Shown piece by piece: positions 1 to 9,300 of a stretch of DNA of 64,000 nt. Location: assembly GCF_021495345.1 (NCBI RefSeq), contig NZ_CP099397.1, positions 5,153,001 through 5,217,000 of the forward strand. Direction: 5' to 3'. Source of the stretch: Pseudomonas hydrolytica. GTDB lineage: Bacteria > Pseudomonadota > Gammaproteobacteria > Pseudomonadales > Pseudomonadaceae. The notes under the pieces are model-generated. The model saw only the letters and a program-made list of their open reading frames with translations, did no database searches and was not told the DNA's origin. Within the stretch, counting starts at the first letter, position 1, and each line of letters begins with the position of its first letter. The position numbers and the translations under genes were made by a program.

Positions 1-722
1 ATGCGCGAAGTCAGCGGAGTGTAGATCTCGGTGTCTTCCTGCACGTCGATGGCCAGGTTGACCGTGGCCAGCTCGGCCAGGGGCGTCTGGCTCGGGCACA
101 GGGTGATCAGGCTGGCGCCGGACTCGCGCACCAGGTTGGCGGTGATCAGCAGATCCTTGGAGCGCCCCGACTGCGAGATGCAGATGGCCACGTCGCTCGG
201 CTTGAGGGTCACCGCACTCATCGCCTGCATGTGCGGGTCGGAATAGGCCGCGGCATTGAGCAACAGGCGGAAGAACTTGTGCTGGGCATCGGCCGCTACC
301 GCGCCGGAGGCGCCGAAACCGTAGAACTCCACACGCTGCGCCTGCGAGCAGGCGGCGATCGCCCGTTGCAGCGCCTCGGGGTCGAGCTTCTCGCGCACCT
401 CCATCAGGGTGTGCAGCGTGGTGTCGAAGATCTTCAGACTGAAGTCGGCGACCGAGTCGTCCTCGTGAATGGCGAACTGGCCGAAGCTGGCACCCGCGGC
501 CAGGCTCTGCGCCAATTTCAGCTTGAGGTCCTGAAAGCCGCTGCAACCGATGGCGCGACAGAAGCGCACGATGGTCGGCTCGCTGATGCCGACGCTGTGC
601 GCCAGCTCGGCCATGGAGCTGTGCATCACCGATGCGGGATCGAGCAGCACGTGGTCGGCCACCTTGAGCTCGGACTTGCGCAGCAGATGGCGCGACTGGG
701 CGATATGTTGCAACAGATTCAC
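1..722 (-). CDS. hexR: HexR, RpiR-family transcriptional repressor (3' end outside window)
   Basis: Represses genes of central hexose metabolism (zwf, edd, eda, gap-1 in Pseudomonas) and releases DNA on binding 2-keto-3-deoxy-6-phosphogluconate. The reading frame starts at a GTG at 722 and gives MNLLQHIAQSRHLL, almost the same as P. putida HexR from memory. An N-terminal RpiR helix-turn-helix (SEPTIVRFCRAIG, about residues 48-60) is followed by an SIS sugar-phosphate domain (FYGFGASGAVAADAQHKF; CISQSGRSKDLL). About 240 codons are visible and the C-terminus runs off the left edge. It is divergent from zwf with an operator-like palindrome between them. The family call is firm; the GTG start is chosen because it gives the known N-terminus. 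Confidence 0.93.
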   Translation of the reverse strand, partial: MNLLQHIAQSRHLLRKSELKVADHVLLDPASVMHSSMAELAHSVGISEPTIVRFCRAIGCSGFQDLKLKLAQSLAAGASFGQFAIHEDDSVADFSLKIFDTTLHTLMEVREKLDPEALQRAIAACSQAQRVEFYGFGASGAVAADAQHKFFRLLLNAAAYSDPHMQAMSAVTLKPSDVAICISQSGRSKDLLITANLVRESGASLITLCPSQTPLAELATVNLAIDVQEDTEIYTPLTSR

Positions 723-810
723 GGGGCTAGGCTCTATGCAGAAAAGGATCTACCGCGGGCAGCGGGCTGGTCATGGCTGGGTTGCGCAGCGCCCGGCGGT
801 TGTAGTGACC

Positions 811-826
811 TTGTAGTTATACTACA
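811..826. promoter_or_regulatory. Probable HexR operator between hexR and zwf
   Basis: The site reads TTGTAGTTATACTACA and contains the perfect inverted repeat TGTAGT-TAT-ACTACA. Its size and TTGT...ACA ends resemble the HexR consensus (TTGT, 7-8 bases, ACAA) known for the Pseudomonas zwf promoter. It lies 89 bp upstream of hexR and 174 bp upstream of zwf, so it could serve both divergent promoters. Assignment to HexR is inferred from location and pattern. Confidence 0.6.
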
Positions 827-999
827 TGGCTCGCCCGCGCGCACCGCCCACAGTCCGCCGAATAACGCGGCGCTGCAGACAAGTGGCTCCGAAAAAGCGC
901 GAACCGCTGCGGCTGATACGGCTCCAGAGCCCGATTTTGACGGTGCCCCTTTCAACAGGTAGTTTCAACGATCTGTTACAACCCAGTCGGAGTCTTCCC

Positions 1000-2442
1000 T
1001 TGAGCATCCCCTGCGACATGCTGGTTTTCGGTGGCACCGGCGACCTGGCCCTGCACAAGCTGCTGCCTGCGCTCTATCACCTGCATCGCGAAGGACGCCT
1101 GCACGCCGACATGCGCATCCTCGCCCTGGCCCGCAGCAACCACAGCCGCGAGGCGTACCAGACCCTGGCCGAGCGCCACTGCCGCGCCCAGGTGGCACGC
1201 GCCGATTTCTCCACCGACACCTGGGCCAGCTTCGCCGCACGCCTCGACTACTTCGCCATGGATGCCGCACAGAGCGCCGACTTCGGCCGCCTGGCCAAAC
1301 GCCTGGGGCGCGACGACCAGCGCGTGCGGGTCTACTACCTGGCGACCGCGCCGAACCTGTTCGAAGACATCGCCGCGCACCTGGCCAACGCCGGCCTGGC
1401 CGGCCCGGCCGCACGCATCGTGCTGGAAAAGCCCATCGGCCACTCGCTGGAGTCGGCGCGGGCGATCAACGCCGCCATCGGCGCCGTGTTCGACGAGGCG
1501 CGGGTGTTTCGCATCGATCACTATCTGGGCAAGGAGACCGTGCAGAACCTGATGGCGCTGCGCTTCGCCAACGCCCTGTTCGAGCCGGTATGGCGCGCCG
1601 GGCATATCGACCACGTACAGATCAGCGTGTGCGAAACCCTCGGCGTGGAAAACCGCGGCGCCTACTACGACAAGGCAGGCGCCATGCGCGACATGATCCA
1701 GAACCACCTGCTGCAGTTGCTCTGCCTGGTGGCCATGGAAGCGCCTGTGCGCTTCGACGCCGAAGCGGTGCGCAACGAGAAGGTGAAGATCCTTGAGGCG
1801 CTCAAGCCCATCAGCGGCCTCGACGTGCAGGACAAGACCGTGCGCGGCCAGTACACCGCCGGCCAGATCGGTGGCCACGACGTACCCGCCTACTACTTCG
1901 AGAAGAACGTCGACAACGACAGCGACACCGAAACCTTTGTCGCCGTGCAGGTGGAGATCGACAACTGGCGCTGGGCCGGCGTGCCGTTCTATCTGCGCAC
2001 CGGCAAGCGCCTGGCGAAGAAAACCTCGGAAATCCTCATCCAGTTCAAGCCGGTGCCGCACCGCCTGTTCAACGACGGCGAGGCGAATCAACTGCTGATC
2101 CGCCTGCAACCGGAAGAGCGCATCAGCCTGCAACTGATGGCCAAGAACCCCGGCAAGGGCATGCACCTCAAACCCGTCGAGCTGGACCTCAACCTCGCCG
2201 CCGCCTTCCACAAGCAGCGCCGCTGGGAGGCCTACGAGCGCCTGCTGCTGGACGTGATCGAAGGCGACTCGACGCTGTTCATGCGCCGCGACGAGGTGGA
2301 GGCCGCCTGGCAGTGGGTCGATCCCATCCTGCAGGGCTGGCACCAGCACTACCAGAGCCCGCGCCCCTACCCGGCCGGCAGCGATGGCCCGGAGCAGCTG
2401 CAGCACTTGCTGGAACGCCACGGCCGGCACTGGGCCGAGTGA
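1000..2442 (+). CDS. zwf: Glucose-6-phosphate 1-dehydrogenase
   Basis: Oxidises glucose-6-phosphate to 6-phosphogluconolactone with NAD(P)+, feeding the Entner-Doudoroff and pentose phosphate routes in the cytoplasm. The 480-residue product has the N-terminal nucleotide fold (VFGGTGDLALHKLLPALY), the EKPIGHSLESA segment and the active-site motif RIDHYLGKETVQN. The TTG at 1000 is preferred because the next ATG (1018) cuts into the first beta strand; longer versions from 826 would run through the operator region. The GGTGDLA N-terminus is more like the second Pseudomonas isozyme (ZwfB type) than like PA3183 (FGALGDLA). The usual downstream partners pgl and eda are absent and a T6SS island follows. 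Confidence 0.92.
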   Translation: MSIPCDMLVFGGTGDLALHKLLPALYHLHREGRLHADMRILALARSNHSREAYQTLAERHCRAQVARADFSTDTWASFAARLDYFAMDAAQSADFGRLAKRLGRDDQRVRVYYLATAPNLFEDIAAHLANAGLAGPAARIVLEKPIGHSLESARAINAAIGAVFDEARVFRIDHYLGKETVQNLMALRFANALFEPVWRAGHIDHVQISVCETLGVENRGAYYDKAGAMRDMIQNHLLQLLCLVAMEAPVRFDAEAVRNEKVKILEALKPISGLDVQDKTVRGQYTAGQIGGHDVPAYYFEKNVDNDSDTETFVAVQVEIDNWRWAGVPFYLRTGKRLAKKTSEILIQFKPVPHRLFNDGEANQLLIRLQPEERISLQLMAKNPGKGMHLKPVELDLNLAAAFHKQRRWEAYERLLLDVIEGDSTLFMRRDEVEAAWQWVDPILQGWHQHYQSPRPYPAGSDGPEQLQHLLERHGRHWAE

Positions 2443-2560
2443 GCGCTCTGGCAGCTTCTTGCGCAGCGGACTGTGGATAAATGCCTGCTCAAGCGCGCCG
2501 AATCCAGCAGCCACGGGGCCTTCGGGATGCTGCGCAAAAAGCTGCACAGCAGTGCGCAAC

Positions 2561-2574
2561 TTGTTGCGCAACAA
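2561..2574. repeat. 14-bp perfect palindrome upstream of hcp
   Basis: TTGTTGCGCAACAA is a perfect palindrome lying in the zwf-hcp gap, 80 bp upstream of a sigma-54-like promoter and preceded by a partial copy (GTGCGCAAC). The position is typical of an upstream activator site for a sigma-54 enhancer-binding protein. Which protein binds is unknown. Confidence 0.45.
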
Positions 2575-2654
2575 TCTGTGCGACGCCGCTCAATATGACC
2601 CTGCATGCTTGCCTGGTCACGACAAGTTACTGATTTTATTGAAATTTAAATACC

Positions 2655-2670
2655 TGGCACGCCGCTCGCT
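2655..2670 (+). promoter_or_regulatory. Putative sigma-54 (RpoN) promoter for hcp
   Basis: TGGCACGCCGCTCGCT matches the -24/-12 consensus TGGCACG-N4-TTGCT except for one base (TCGC instead of TTGC), and keeps the required GG-N10-GC spacing (GG 2656-2657, GC 2668-2669). It lies 55 bp upstream of the hcp start. RpoN control of hcp genes is known in several T6SS, including P. aeruginosa and Vibrio cholerae; its use here is inferred. Confidence 0.55.
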
Positions 2671-2725
2671 ATAGGTCTGGCTCCCGGATCGATCACGATC
2701 CATGACCCAGGCAAGGAGAGCACTC

Positions 2726-3244
2726 ATGCCAACACCCGCGTATCTGTCCCTCGAAGGCACCAAACAAGGTCTGATCACCGCTGGCACCTTCACCGAGGAC
2801 TCGGTCGGCAACATTTTCCAGGAAGGTCATGAAGACCAGATTCTGGTGCAAGCCTACAACCACCAGGTCATCATCCCGCGCGACCCGCAGTCCGGCCAAC
2901 CGACCGGCCAGCGCGTGCACAAGCCGCTGATGATCACCAAGGTCTTCGACAAATCCTCGCCGCTGATCTTCAACGCCCTGACCTCCGGCGAGCGTCTGAA
3001 CAAGTGCCGTCTGGAGTGGTACCGCACCTCCTCCACCGGTACCCAGGAGCACTACTTCACCATCGAACTGGAAGACGCCGTGATCGTCGACGTACAGTCG
3101 CGCATGCCGAACTGCCAGGACCCGAACATGGCGCACTTCACCCACCTGGAAGACGTCTACTTCACCTACCGCAAGATCGTCTGGACCCACGAAGTCTCCG
3201 GCACTTCCGGCTCCGACGACTGGCGTACCCCGATCTCCGCCTAA
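2726..3244 (+). CDS. hcp: Hcp, T6SS tube protein
   Basis: Hexameric ring protein that stacks into the inner tube of the type VI secretion system and is expelled with its cargo. The 172-residue sequence carries the Hcp family signature (MPTPAYLSLEGTKQGLI; HKPLMITKVFDKSSPLIFNA; DPNMAHFTHLEDVYFTYRKI). The ATG at 2726 follows an AAGGAGAG ribosome site 7 bases upstream. It is the first gene of the island, 188 bp before vgrG with a hairpin in the gap. No sheath, baseplate or ClpV genes are in the window, so this is an orphan hcp that must use a T6SS machine encoded elsewhere. Confidence 0.95.
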   Translation: MPTPAYLSLEGTKQGLITAGTFTEDSVGNIFQEGHEDQILVQAYNHQVIIPRDPQSGQPTGQRVHKPLMITKVFDKSSPLIFNALTSGERLNKCRLEWYRTSSTGTQEHYFTIELEDAVIVDVQSRMPNCQDPNMAHFTHLEDVYFTYRKIVWTHEVSGTSGSDDWRTPISA

Positions 3245-3273
3245 TTACTGGCTGAGTTCGCGCGTCACCGCAG

Positions 3274-3295
3274 CGGCCAGGCATCGTCCTGGCCG
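3274..3295. repeat. Hairpin between hcp and vgrG
   Basis: An 8-bp inverted repeat (CGGCCAGG / CCTGGCCG, 6-base loop) lies 30 bp after the hcp stop. There is no T-run, so it is more likely an attenuating or mRNA-stabilising hairpin than a simple terminator. It could keep hcp mRNA more abundant than vgrG mRNA. Confidence 0.5.
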
Positions 3296-3432
3296 TTGCG
3301 TTTCGGCAGGCCGCGCAAAAGGCGCTAGCCAATCGCCGAAAACCTCGACCGTTGCCAGCGCGCGGCGGCCGATTCGGTTACAACCTGGAGCGCGCCACGC
3401 GCCCATCATGGAATGATCGAGAGGAACAACGA

Positions 3433-5511
3433 ATGTTCGCCCAGGCCAACCAGACCCATTTCAGCCTCAGCATCGAAGGGGTCGAACACGACCTGCAGGT
3501 GCTCGAGTTCAAAGGGCGCGAGGCGATCAGCCAGCCTTACGCCTTCGACGTGGAACTGATCAGCGAACGCCCCGACCTCGATCTGGAGAGCCTGCTGCAC
3601 CAGCGCGCCTTCCTCGCCTTCGACCAGAACGGCGCCGGCATCCACGGCCTGATCCACCGCATCGCCCAAGGCGAATCCGGCAAGCGCATGACGCGCTACC
3701 GCCTGACCCTGGTGCCGCAACTGGCCTACCTGGCGCACCGCACCAACCAGCGCATCTTCCAGCACCTGACGGTGGAGAAGATCATCACTCAGGTGCTCGA
3801 GGAACACGGCATCCAGGCCGACGCCTACCAGTTCCAGCTCGGCTCGCTCTACCCCGAGCGCGAATACTGCGTGCAGTACGACGAGAGCGACCTGCACTTC
3901 GTCCAGCGCCTGTGCGAGGAGGAAGGCATTCACTACCACTTCCAGCACAGCAGCGAAGGCCATGTACTGACCTTCGGCGACGACCAGACCGTGTTCCCGC
4001 GTCTGGCACCGCTGGCCTACCAGCAGGACACCGGCCTGGTGGCCGGCGACCCGGTGATCAAGCATTTCGGCGTGCGCGTGGAAACCCGCACCAGCCAGGT
4101 CACCCGCCGCGACTACGACTTCGAGAAACCGCGGCTGCAGCTGGAAGCCAAGGCCGACGGCGATGCCCAGCCCAAGCTGGAAGACTACGACTATCCGGGC
4201 CGCTACACCGACCGCGAGCGCGGCAAGCACCTGGCCAAGCGCGCCCTGGAGCGCCACCGCCACGACTTCGAACTGGCCCAGGGCGACGGCGACTCGCCGA
4301 CCCTGGTCAGCGGCCACTTCCTCGACCTGACCGAGCACCCGCGCGAGGCATGGAACCAGCTCTGGCTGCTGACCGAAGTGCTGCACGAAGGCAAGCAGCC
4401 TCAGGTGCTGGAGGAGTCGGTGTTGAACCTCCCCTCTCCCCCCGGGAGAGGGGCCGGGGGTGAGGGCAGCTCAGGCGACACCGACTTCCACCAAGGCTAC
4501 CGCAACCGCTTCACCGCCACGCCCTGGAACGTGCCCTACCGTCCCCATTTGGCCCATCCCAAGCCGCGCATACTCGGCAGCCAGAGCGCCGTGGTCACGG
4601 GACCTGCCGGCGAGGAAATCCACTGCGACGAATACGGCCGGGTCAAGGTGCAGTTCTTCTGGGATCGTGAGGGCCAGGCCGACGAGAAGACCAGCTGCTG
4701 GCTGCGCGTCAGCTCCAGCTGGGCTGGCGATCGCTACGGCGCCATCACCATCCCGCGCATCGGCATGGAAGTGCTGGTCACCTTCCTCGAAGGCGACCCC
4801 GACCAGCCCTTGGTCACCGGCTGCCTGTACCACGCCGAACACGTCGTGCCCTACGACCTGCCTGCGAACAAGACTCGCAGCGTGTTCAAGACCCTGAGCA
4901 GCCCCGGCGGTGGCGGCTACAACGAACTGCGCATCGAAGACCGCAAGGGCGCCGAGCAGATCTACATCCACGCCCAGCGCGACTGGGACGAGAACATCGA
5001 GCACAACCAGAAGATCCGCGTCGGCAACGAGCGCCATGACACCGTCGAGGCCAACGCCTACAGCCACTTCAAGGCCGAAGAACACCGCACCACCCACGCC
5101 GACCGCAAGACCGAGATCAAGGCCAACGACCACCTTACCGTCGGCGACAGCCAGCACATCAAGCTGGGCAACGGCCAGTTCATCCAGGCCGGCCAGGAAA
5201 TCCACCTCTCCAGCGGCCTGAAAGTCGTGCTTGAAGCCGGCAGCGAACTGACCCTCAAGGGCGGCGGCAGCTTTATCAAACTCGACGGCGGCGGCATCAC
5301 CCTGGTCGGCCCGGTGATCAAGATCAACTCCGGCGGCGCGCCGGGCAGTGGTTCGGGGGCGGCGCCAGTGTTGCCGGGCGCGGCGAAGCCGGCGGATGCG
5401 GATAAGGCGGGAGAGTTGCTGATTCAGGCACAGCGGCAAGCACTAATGCGAGCGACACCACGCTGTGAAATCTGCGAGCAAATGAAATTGCAAAACGGCG
5501 AGAAACCCTGA
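3433..5511 (+). CDS. vgrG: VgrG, T6SS spike protein with a translated palindromic insert
   Basis: Trimeric spike that caps the Hcp tube and carries effectors. The 692-residue protein has an N-terminal gp27/gp44-like part (LSIEGVEHDLQVLEFKGREAI; CVQYDESDLHFVQRLCEEEGI), an OB-fold segment (DEYGRVKVQFFWDREG; SWAGDRYGAITIPRIGMEV) and a C-terminal beta-helix/DUF2345 region with short repeats, ending in a tail with a CEIC motif. The ATG at 3433 follows GAGAGGAAC; upstream in-frame starts lack a ribosome site. Around residues 331-347 the codons come from a GC-rich palindrome and read PSPPGRGAGGEG, a linker absent from typical VgrGs. The stop overlaps the next start (TGATG). Confidence 0.94.
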   Translation: MFAQANQTHFSLSIEGVEHDLQVLEFKGREAISQPYAFDVELISERPDLDLESLLHQRAFLAFDQNGAGIHGLIHRIAQGESGKRMTRYRLTLVPQLAYLAHRTNQRIFQHLTVEKIITQVLEEHGIQADAYQFQLGSLYPEREYCVQYDESDLHFVQRLCEEEGIHYHFQHSSEGHVLTFGDDQTVFPRLAPLAYQQDTGLVAGDPVIKHFGVRVETRTSQVTRRDYDFEKPRLQLEAKADGDAQPKLEDYDYPGRYTDRERGKHLAKRALERHRHDFELAQGDGDSPTLVSGHFLDLTEHPREAWNQLWLLTEVLHEGKQPQVLEESVLNLPSPPGRGAGGEGSSGDTDFHQGYRNRFTATPWNVPYRPHLAHPKPRILGSQSAVVTGPAGEEIHCDEYGRVKVQFFWDREGQADEKTSCWLRVSSSWAGDRYGAITIPRIGMEVLVTFLEGDPDQPLVTGCLYHAEHVVPYDLPANKTRSVFKTLSSPGGGGYNELRIEDRKGAEQIYIHAQRDWDENIEHNQKIRVGNERHDTVEANAYSHFKAEEHRTTHADRKTEIKANDHLTVGDSQHIKLGNGQFIQAGQEIHLSSGLKVVLEAGSELTLKGGGSFIKLDGGGITLVGPVIKINSGGAPGSGSGAAPVLPGAAKPADADKAGELLIQAQRQALMRATPRCEICEQMKLQNGEKP
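4431..4466. repeat. REP-like palindrome inside vgrG
   Basis: Two perfect 10-bp arms (CCCCTCTCCC at 4431-4440 and GGGAGAGGGG at 4444-4453) surround a CCC loop, followed by CCGGGGGTGAGGG. This is the pattern of a common intergenic palindrome in Pseudomonas and other GC-rich genomes. Here it sits in frame in a coding region and encodes PSPPGRGAGGEG between the gp27-like and OB-fold parts of VgrG. Confidence 0.8.
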
Positions 5512-6344
5512 TGACCAATCACTACCTACTTATTGATGGTGTACTTCGCCAGGGTGTGATTACCGAGCTGTATGGGTGTGGTGAAGAAATGGAAATCGAA
5601 CCACTGTACGTGGGTACACGCTGGCAAGAAGCACACGATCTAGGCCCAATTCTTGTTGCCGCCTCACCACACTCCAAGCTGCTATCAGATGCTCAGTCGG
5701 ATTTGGACTGGCTAAGAAGCAGCAGTCGCCTGTCGAGCAATGCCAACCTGAAGGAGGTTGCCGATCATCTTCGCGAGTTCATTTGCGTGCGCAGCCCAAG
5801 CGGCAGCCAAAGCCTGCTGCGTTTTGCCGACCCGCTAGTAGCTTGGTACTGGCTGGCCAGTTATGCCCCCTCGCAATATCCACATTTGCTTGGCCCCATT
5901 ACGAGTTGGGAAGTGGCCCTCACGCCGACCAAATGGGAATCCCGCACAGAACTCCAGAGGATGGCTTATACAGCGGTCAGTCATCCTCCCATCGCTTTTG
6001 ACCGTGCATTACTGGATGAGCATCAAGAGCAGGCTCTGCAAGAGGCTTATCACCGGCAGTTGAAAACGCGCCTGTATGACTGGCTACAGACGTACGTGCC
6101 AGATCTTTTGCAGCAACAAGCTGCGGTTGATTCCTGGCTATACAACCGCTTGCAAAGTGCGGAGCAAGCCGGACTGGACAGTGAGCGCAGCATTGCCATC
6201 TGGGCTTTGCTCAGTCTTGAGCAAGGCGACGACTTCTTCAGTGTCACGACCAGCGCCTACAGCCAATGGCTAGCCAGCACGCCAGCAGCTCAAGGCCTAC
6301 CTGCTGAAGTGAATCTACAGACCTTTTTCAATGAACATGCCTGA
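5511..6344 (+). CDS. DUF4123 protein, T6SS effector chaperone/adaptor
   Basis: DUF4123 proteins (Tap/TEC type) load a specific effector onto its cognate VgrG and are not secreted. The 277-residue protein starts with the family pattern (YLLIDGVLRQGVI; EPLYVGTRWQEAHDLGPILV) and has the central LLRFADPLVAWYWL motif (about residues 104-117). The C-terminal half is helical and less conserved, as expected for the effector-specific part. It overlaps the vgrG stop by one base and lies 18 bp before the large toxin gene, so it most likely serves that toxin. Confidence 0.85.
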   Translation: MTNHYLLIDGVLRQGVITELYGCGEEMEIEPLYVGTRWQEAHDLGPILVAASPHSKLLSDAQSDLDWLRSSSRLSSNANLKEVADHLREFICVRSPSGSQSLLRFADPLVAWYWLASYAPSQYPHLLGPITSWEVALTPTKWESRTELQRMAYTAVSHPPIAFDRALLDEHQEQALQEAYHRQLKTRLYDWLQTYVPDLLQQQAAVDSWLYNRLQSAEQAGLDSERSIAIWALLSLEQGDDFFSVTTSAYSQWLASTPAAQGLPAEVNLQTFFNEHA

Positions 6345-6362
6345 CGACGCGAAGGATTCGCC

Positions 6363-9300
6363 ATGACTGACTCAAACAGGCAAGCGGCCAAAGACAGCCT
6401 GCGCGCCACATTTCCTAATAGTTCAGCGACAAGTACTGGCCATTGCCCGATGAAGCAAGGACAGGTGGCTATCTTCCCCGTACGCTACGCAATCGATGAG
6501 TCACCCAAGAAAGCTGGACAGCCAGGTCCGAACCCTTTGCCGAAGGACTGGTTAGGTCTCGACGAGATGCCACGGCTGCAAACTCGCACCTATACCCTTC
6601 GCCAGCTCCGCGACGGCTGGGTATACGTATTCGACCGCACGGCAAATACCTTCCACGAATACCGACTCAAGGGCCACCAATTCATCCGTATTGCATGGGG
6701 TGACCAACAACTCAACCAAGACACGCGCACCGGCTCGGGCGACAGCAAGCCTTATTTGCTGTACCCCAAGGCCAGCTCACTGCTCATTGCCTACTCACCC
6801 GCGCAATGGACATGGCGCACCTGTGAACGTATGCGTTCCAACCCCAAGCTGCAGCGCCAGTGGATGCGCGAGATCGATCTGTCTCGATACTGCAAGAGTC
6901 TGGCCGCCCCTCACGCTGCTCGTTTGCCACGTCTCGCCGAGCTGGTTGCCGACGTCGACGCTGGCGCAGCCTGCAACGATAGCCGCTTCATGTCCTCGAC
7001 CCTACCGACCCAGGCAAAAACTGCAGAGCAGTCATGCAAACCAGCCATAGGCAGCGACCAGATTATCGGCAGCGTACCCGACAAGGACGCGGCCTTACTC
7101 CTGGCCCTACAAGATCCGCTGGCCGTAGTCGACGATCTGGCCATGCAGCTCACCGGGCGTCACATCGAGCAACACCTGTTCGAGGAGAAGCACCATCACC
7201 GTCTTGATGTTGCCGGCCATATCGAGATGTTCGCCGGTCTTCCGCTCGACCCGTTCAACGAAAGCGACTGGCCGACCGGCGTGCTCAAGGATGAAGCCAA
7301 AAGACAGGTGTTCATCCGAGACGCCCAGAAGTACCTGGAACGTTACCAGGAACTGGTCAGACCCAGCCTCCCGGTGCTGGACGCCAGCGGCAGCTTCGGG
7401 CGCTCCAAAGCCCTGAGCATGGAGGGAGAAGCGCTCGACGCCCAGTACGGCAAAGGCACCGCCGCCAAGCTGGAAAAAAAAGCCCGGTTATGGATGGATC
7501 GCGCACCACTGCGTAAGCAGGTCAAATATCAGGAAGCACTCGACTATCGCCGTGATCGTCACGTCGAACTGGTTGCGCTAATGCGCCATATCGACAGAGC
7601 CCGCAATGACCTGATCCCTTGGCTGGAGTACATCCACACCGACCCCGGCAAAGTCTTCCTCGACCCCTGTTCTGAACAACAATCGTCATTGCTCATACAT
7701 ACCGCTCAGGGATTGTTCGACGTGCTCGGCCAGACCGAGGCCGGCAAGAACTGGCTATGCCAGGATTACGCCAAGCCCAAGACTCTGCTGGGCCTGGCCA
7801 TGTACAACTTCAACAGCGAACTGGCAAGCGCGCTCGAAGGGATCGCGACGAACTTTGCCGAAAGCGGCAACCTCGACCCAGGCTTGGCTACCAGCGTAGT
7901 CACCCGCGGCAATGAAACTTTCAGCGTGCTGGACGACAATAGTGTACGTAACAGCAAGCTGTTCCAGGCTATGAGCCAACCGGCGCGCCAGGCGTATGAC
8001 ACGCTACAGAAGGTTGCCCGCACCATCGCTAGCGAAGCCTGGCAGCTCCTGGCCTACCAACTGCTGCCTTCACTCAGCCCGAAGTTCGCCCCCACCTGGA
8101 AGCCCATCGCCTATTCGCTAGTAATCGTGGTCACCCACATAGACACCGAAGTGATCAGACCCTACGTAGTCTATGACCACGGTTACCGTGCCAAGAAGCA
8201 GGCCTGGGACATGAAGTTCGCCCAACTGCAGAAAAAGATTCGCGCACAGACCCGTACGGCCACCTTCGGCGCCCGCCATGAACAAGCGGCCGCGAACCGC
8301 CAGTTGAGCCTACTCTATGAAGAGCAACAGCTACTGAAAGCTGCAGAGCCCGACGCCATCCTGGCCAGAGGCGAAGTCCGTGTACAGCAACGCACCACCT
8401 TGATCGAGCAACGAGTGGAGTTTCTGCACACCCTCGGCAAATCCGAAGCCATCGCACAGATGGAACTCAAGGGGCGCAACTATGCCGCCTACCTGGAGCG
8501 CGTGAAGAAGTGGATGGCCAACGGCCTGGGCACTGGTTTGGCCAGCTTGGTGGCCGCTCTGAATATGTGGAACTTCAAGAACACCATGGATCAGGCACGG
8601 TCCGATGGACACTGGAGCCAAGATGACCTTAAAGCCCTAAGTGGCGCTGGCGCCCAGCTTGGCAACGCTATAATGGCACTGGCCTTGATGCCACGCTGGG
8701 CTGACATCAGCAAGCTGAGCGTGGAAGCCATTGTCAATAGAACCCCCGTTACAGCCAAGCTAGCCGAAGTCTCCATCCAGAGCTGGGTCAGCGCCAACGC
8801 CGAACTCTCTGCAATGGTACGTGCCTTTGCACTGCGCGCCGCTGGCATGGCAACGCTGGGCGTCATTGCCAACGGTGTTGATGTATGGCTATTACAAAGC
8901 TCTGCTGAAAAAGCAAGCGGAAGCGATGAAAGGCTTGCACTGAGAACAAAACAATTCGCAGCTTTTTCCATGGGGCTTTTGTCGGTTTACCAGTTGGGGG
9001 CTGGACTATTTAGCGCATTTGGGTTTGGTGCCGTAGGTCTTGTTTTCGCTCCCTGGCTGCTTTTGGCTCTCTTTATCGCCGGAGTTACCTATCTGGTCGC
9101 AACCTTTATTGCCAACAATCTCAAACGAGAAGGCTTGAAGCTCTGGCTCTGGCGTTGCTGCTGGACTAAGGACAAGGCGCCGTACTGGCCAGATACTTCT
9201 CAAGGCCGCAGCGACGAGCTAAAGGCACTACACGAAATACTACTGCGCCCAACTATCTGCGCCAAAACGGCCAAAAGCTCCTACGGCACTAGCAGCGTTC

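Noticed and set aside
826..999. Extended N-terminus of Zwf (58 more codons from 826)
   Set aside because: It overlaps the operator region, lacks a ribosome site and is not part of the family; TTG at 1000 gives the expected length.
976..2574. Long minus-strand open frame (532 codons) opposite zwf
   Set aside because: Mirror of a high-GC coding gene; zwf on the plus strand carries the full G6PDH motifs and the minus frame shows no domain.
2561..2574. A second HexR operator (TTGT...ACAA)
   Set aside because: The spacing between TTGT and ACAA is six bases, shorter than the 7-8 expected, and it lies downstream of zwf; an activator site for hcp fits better.
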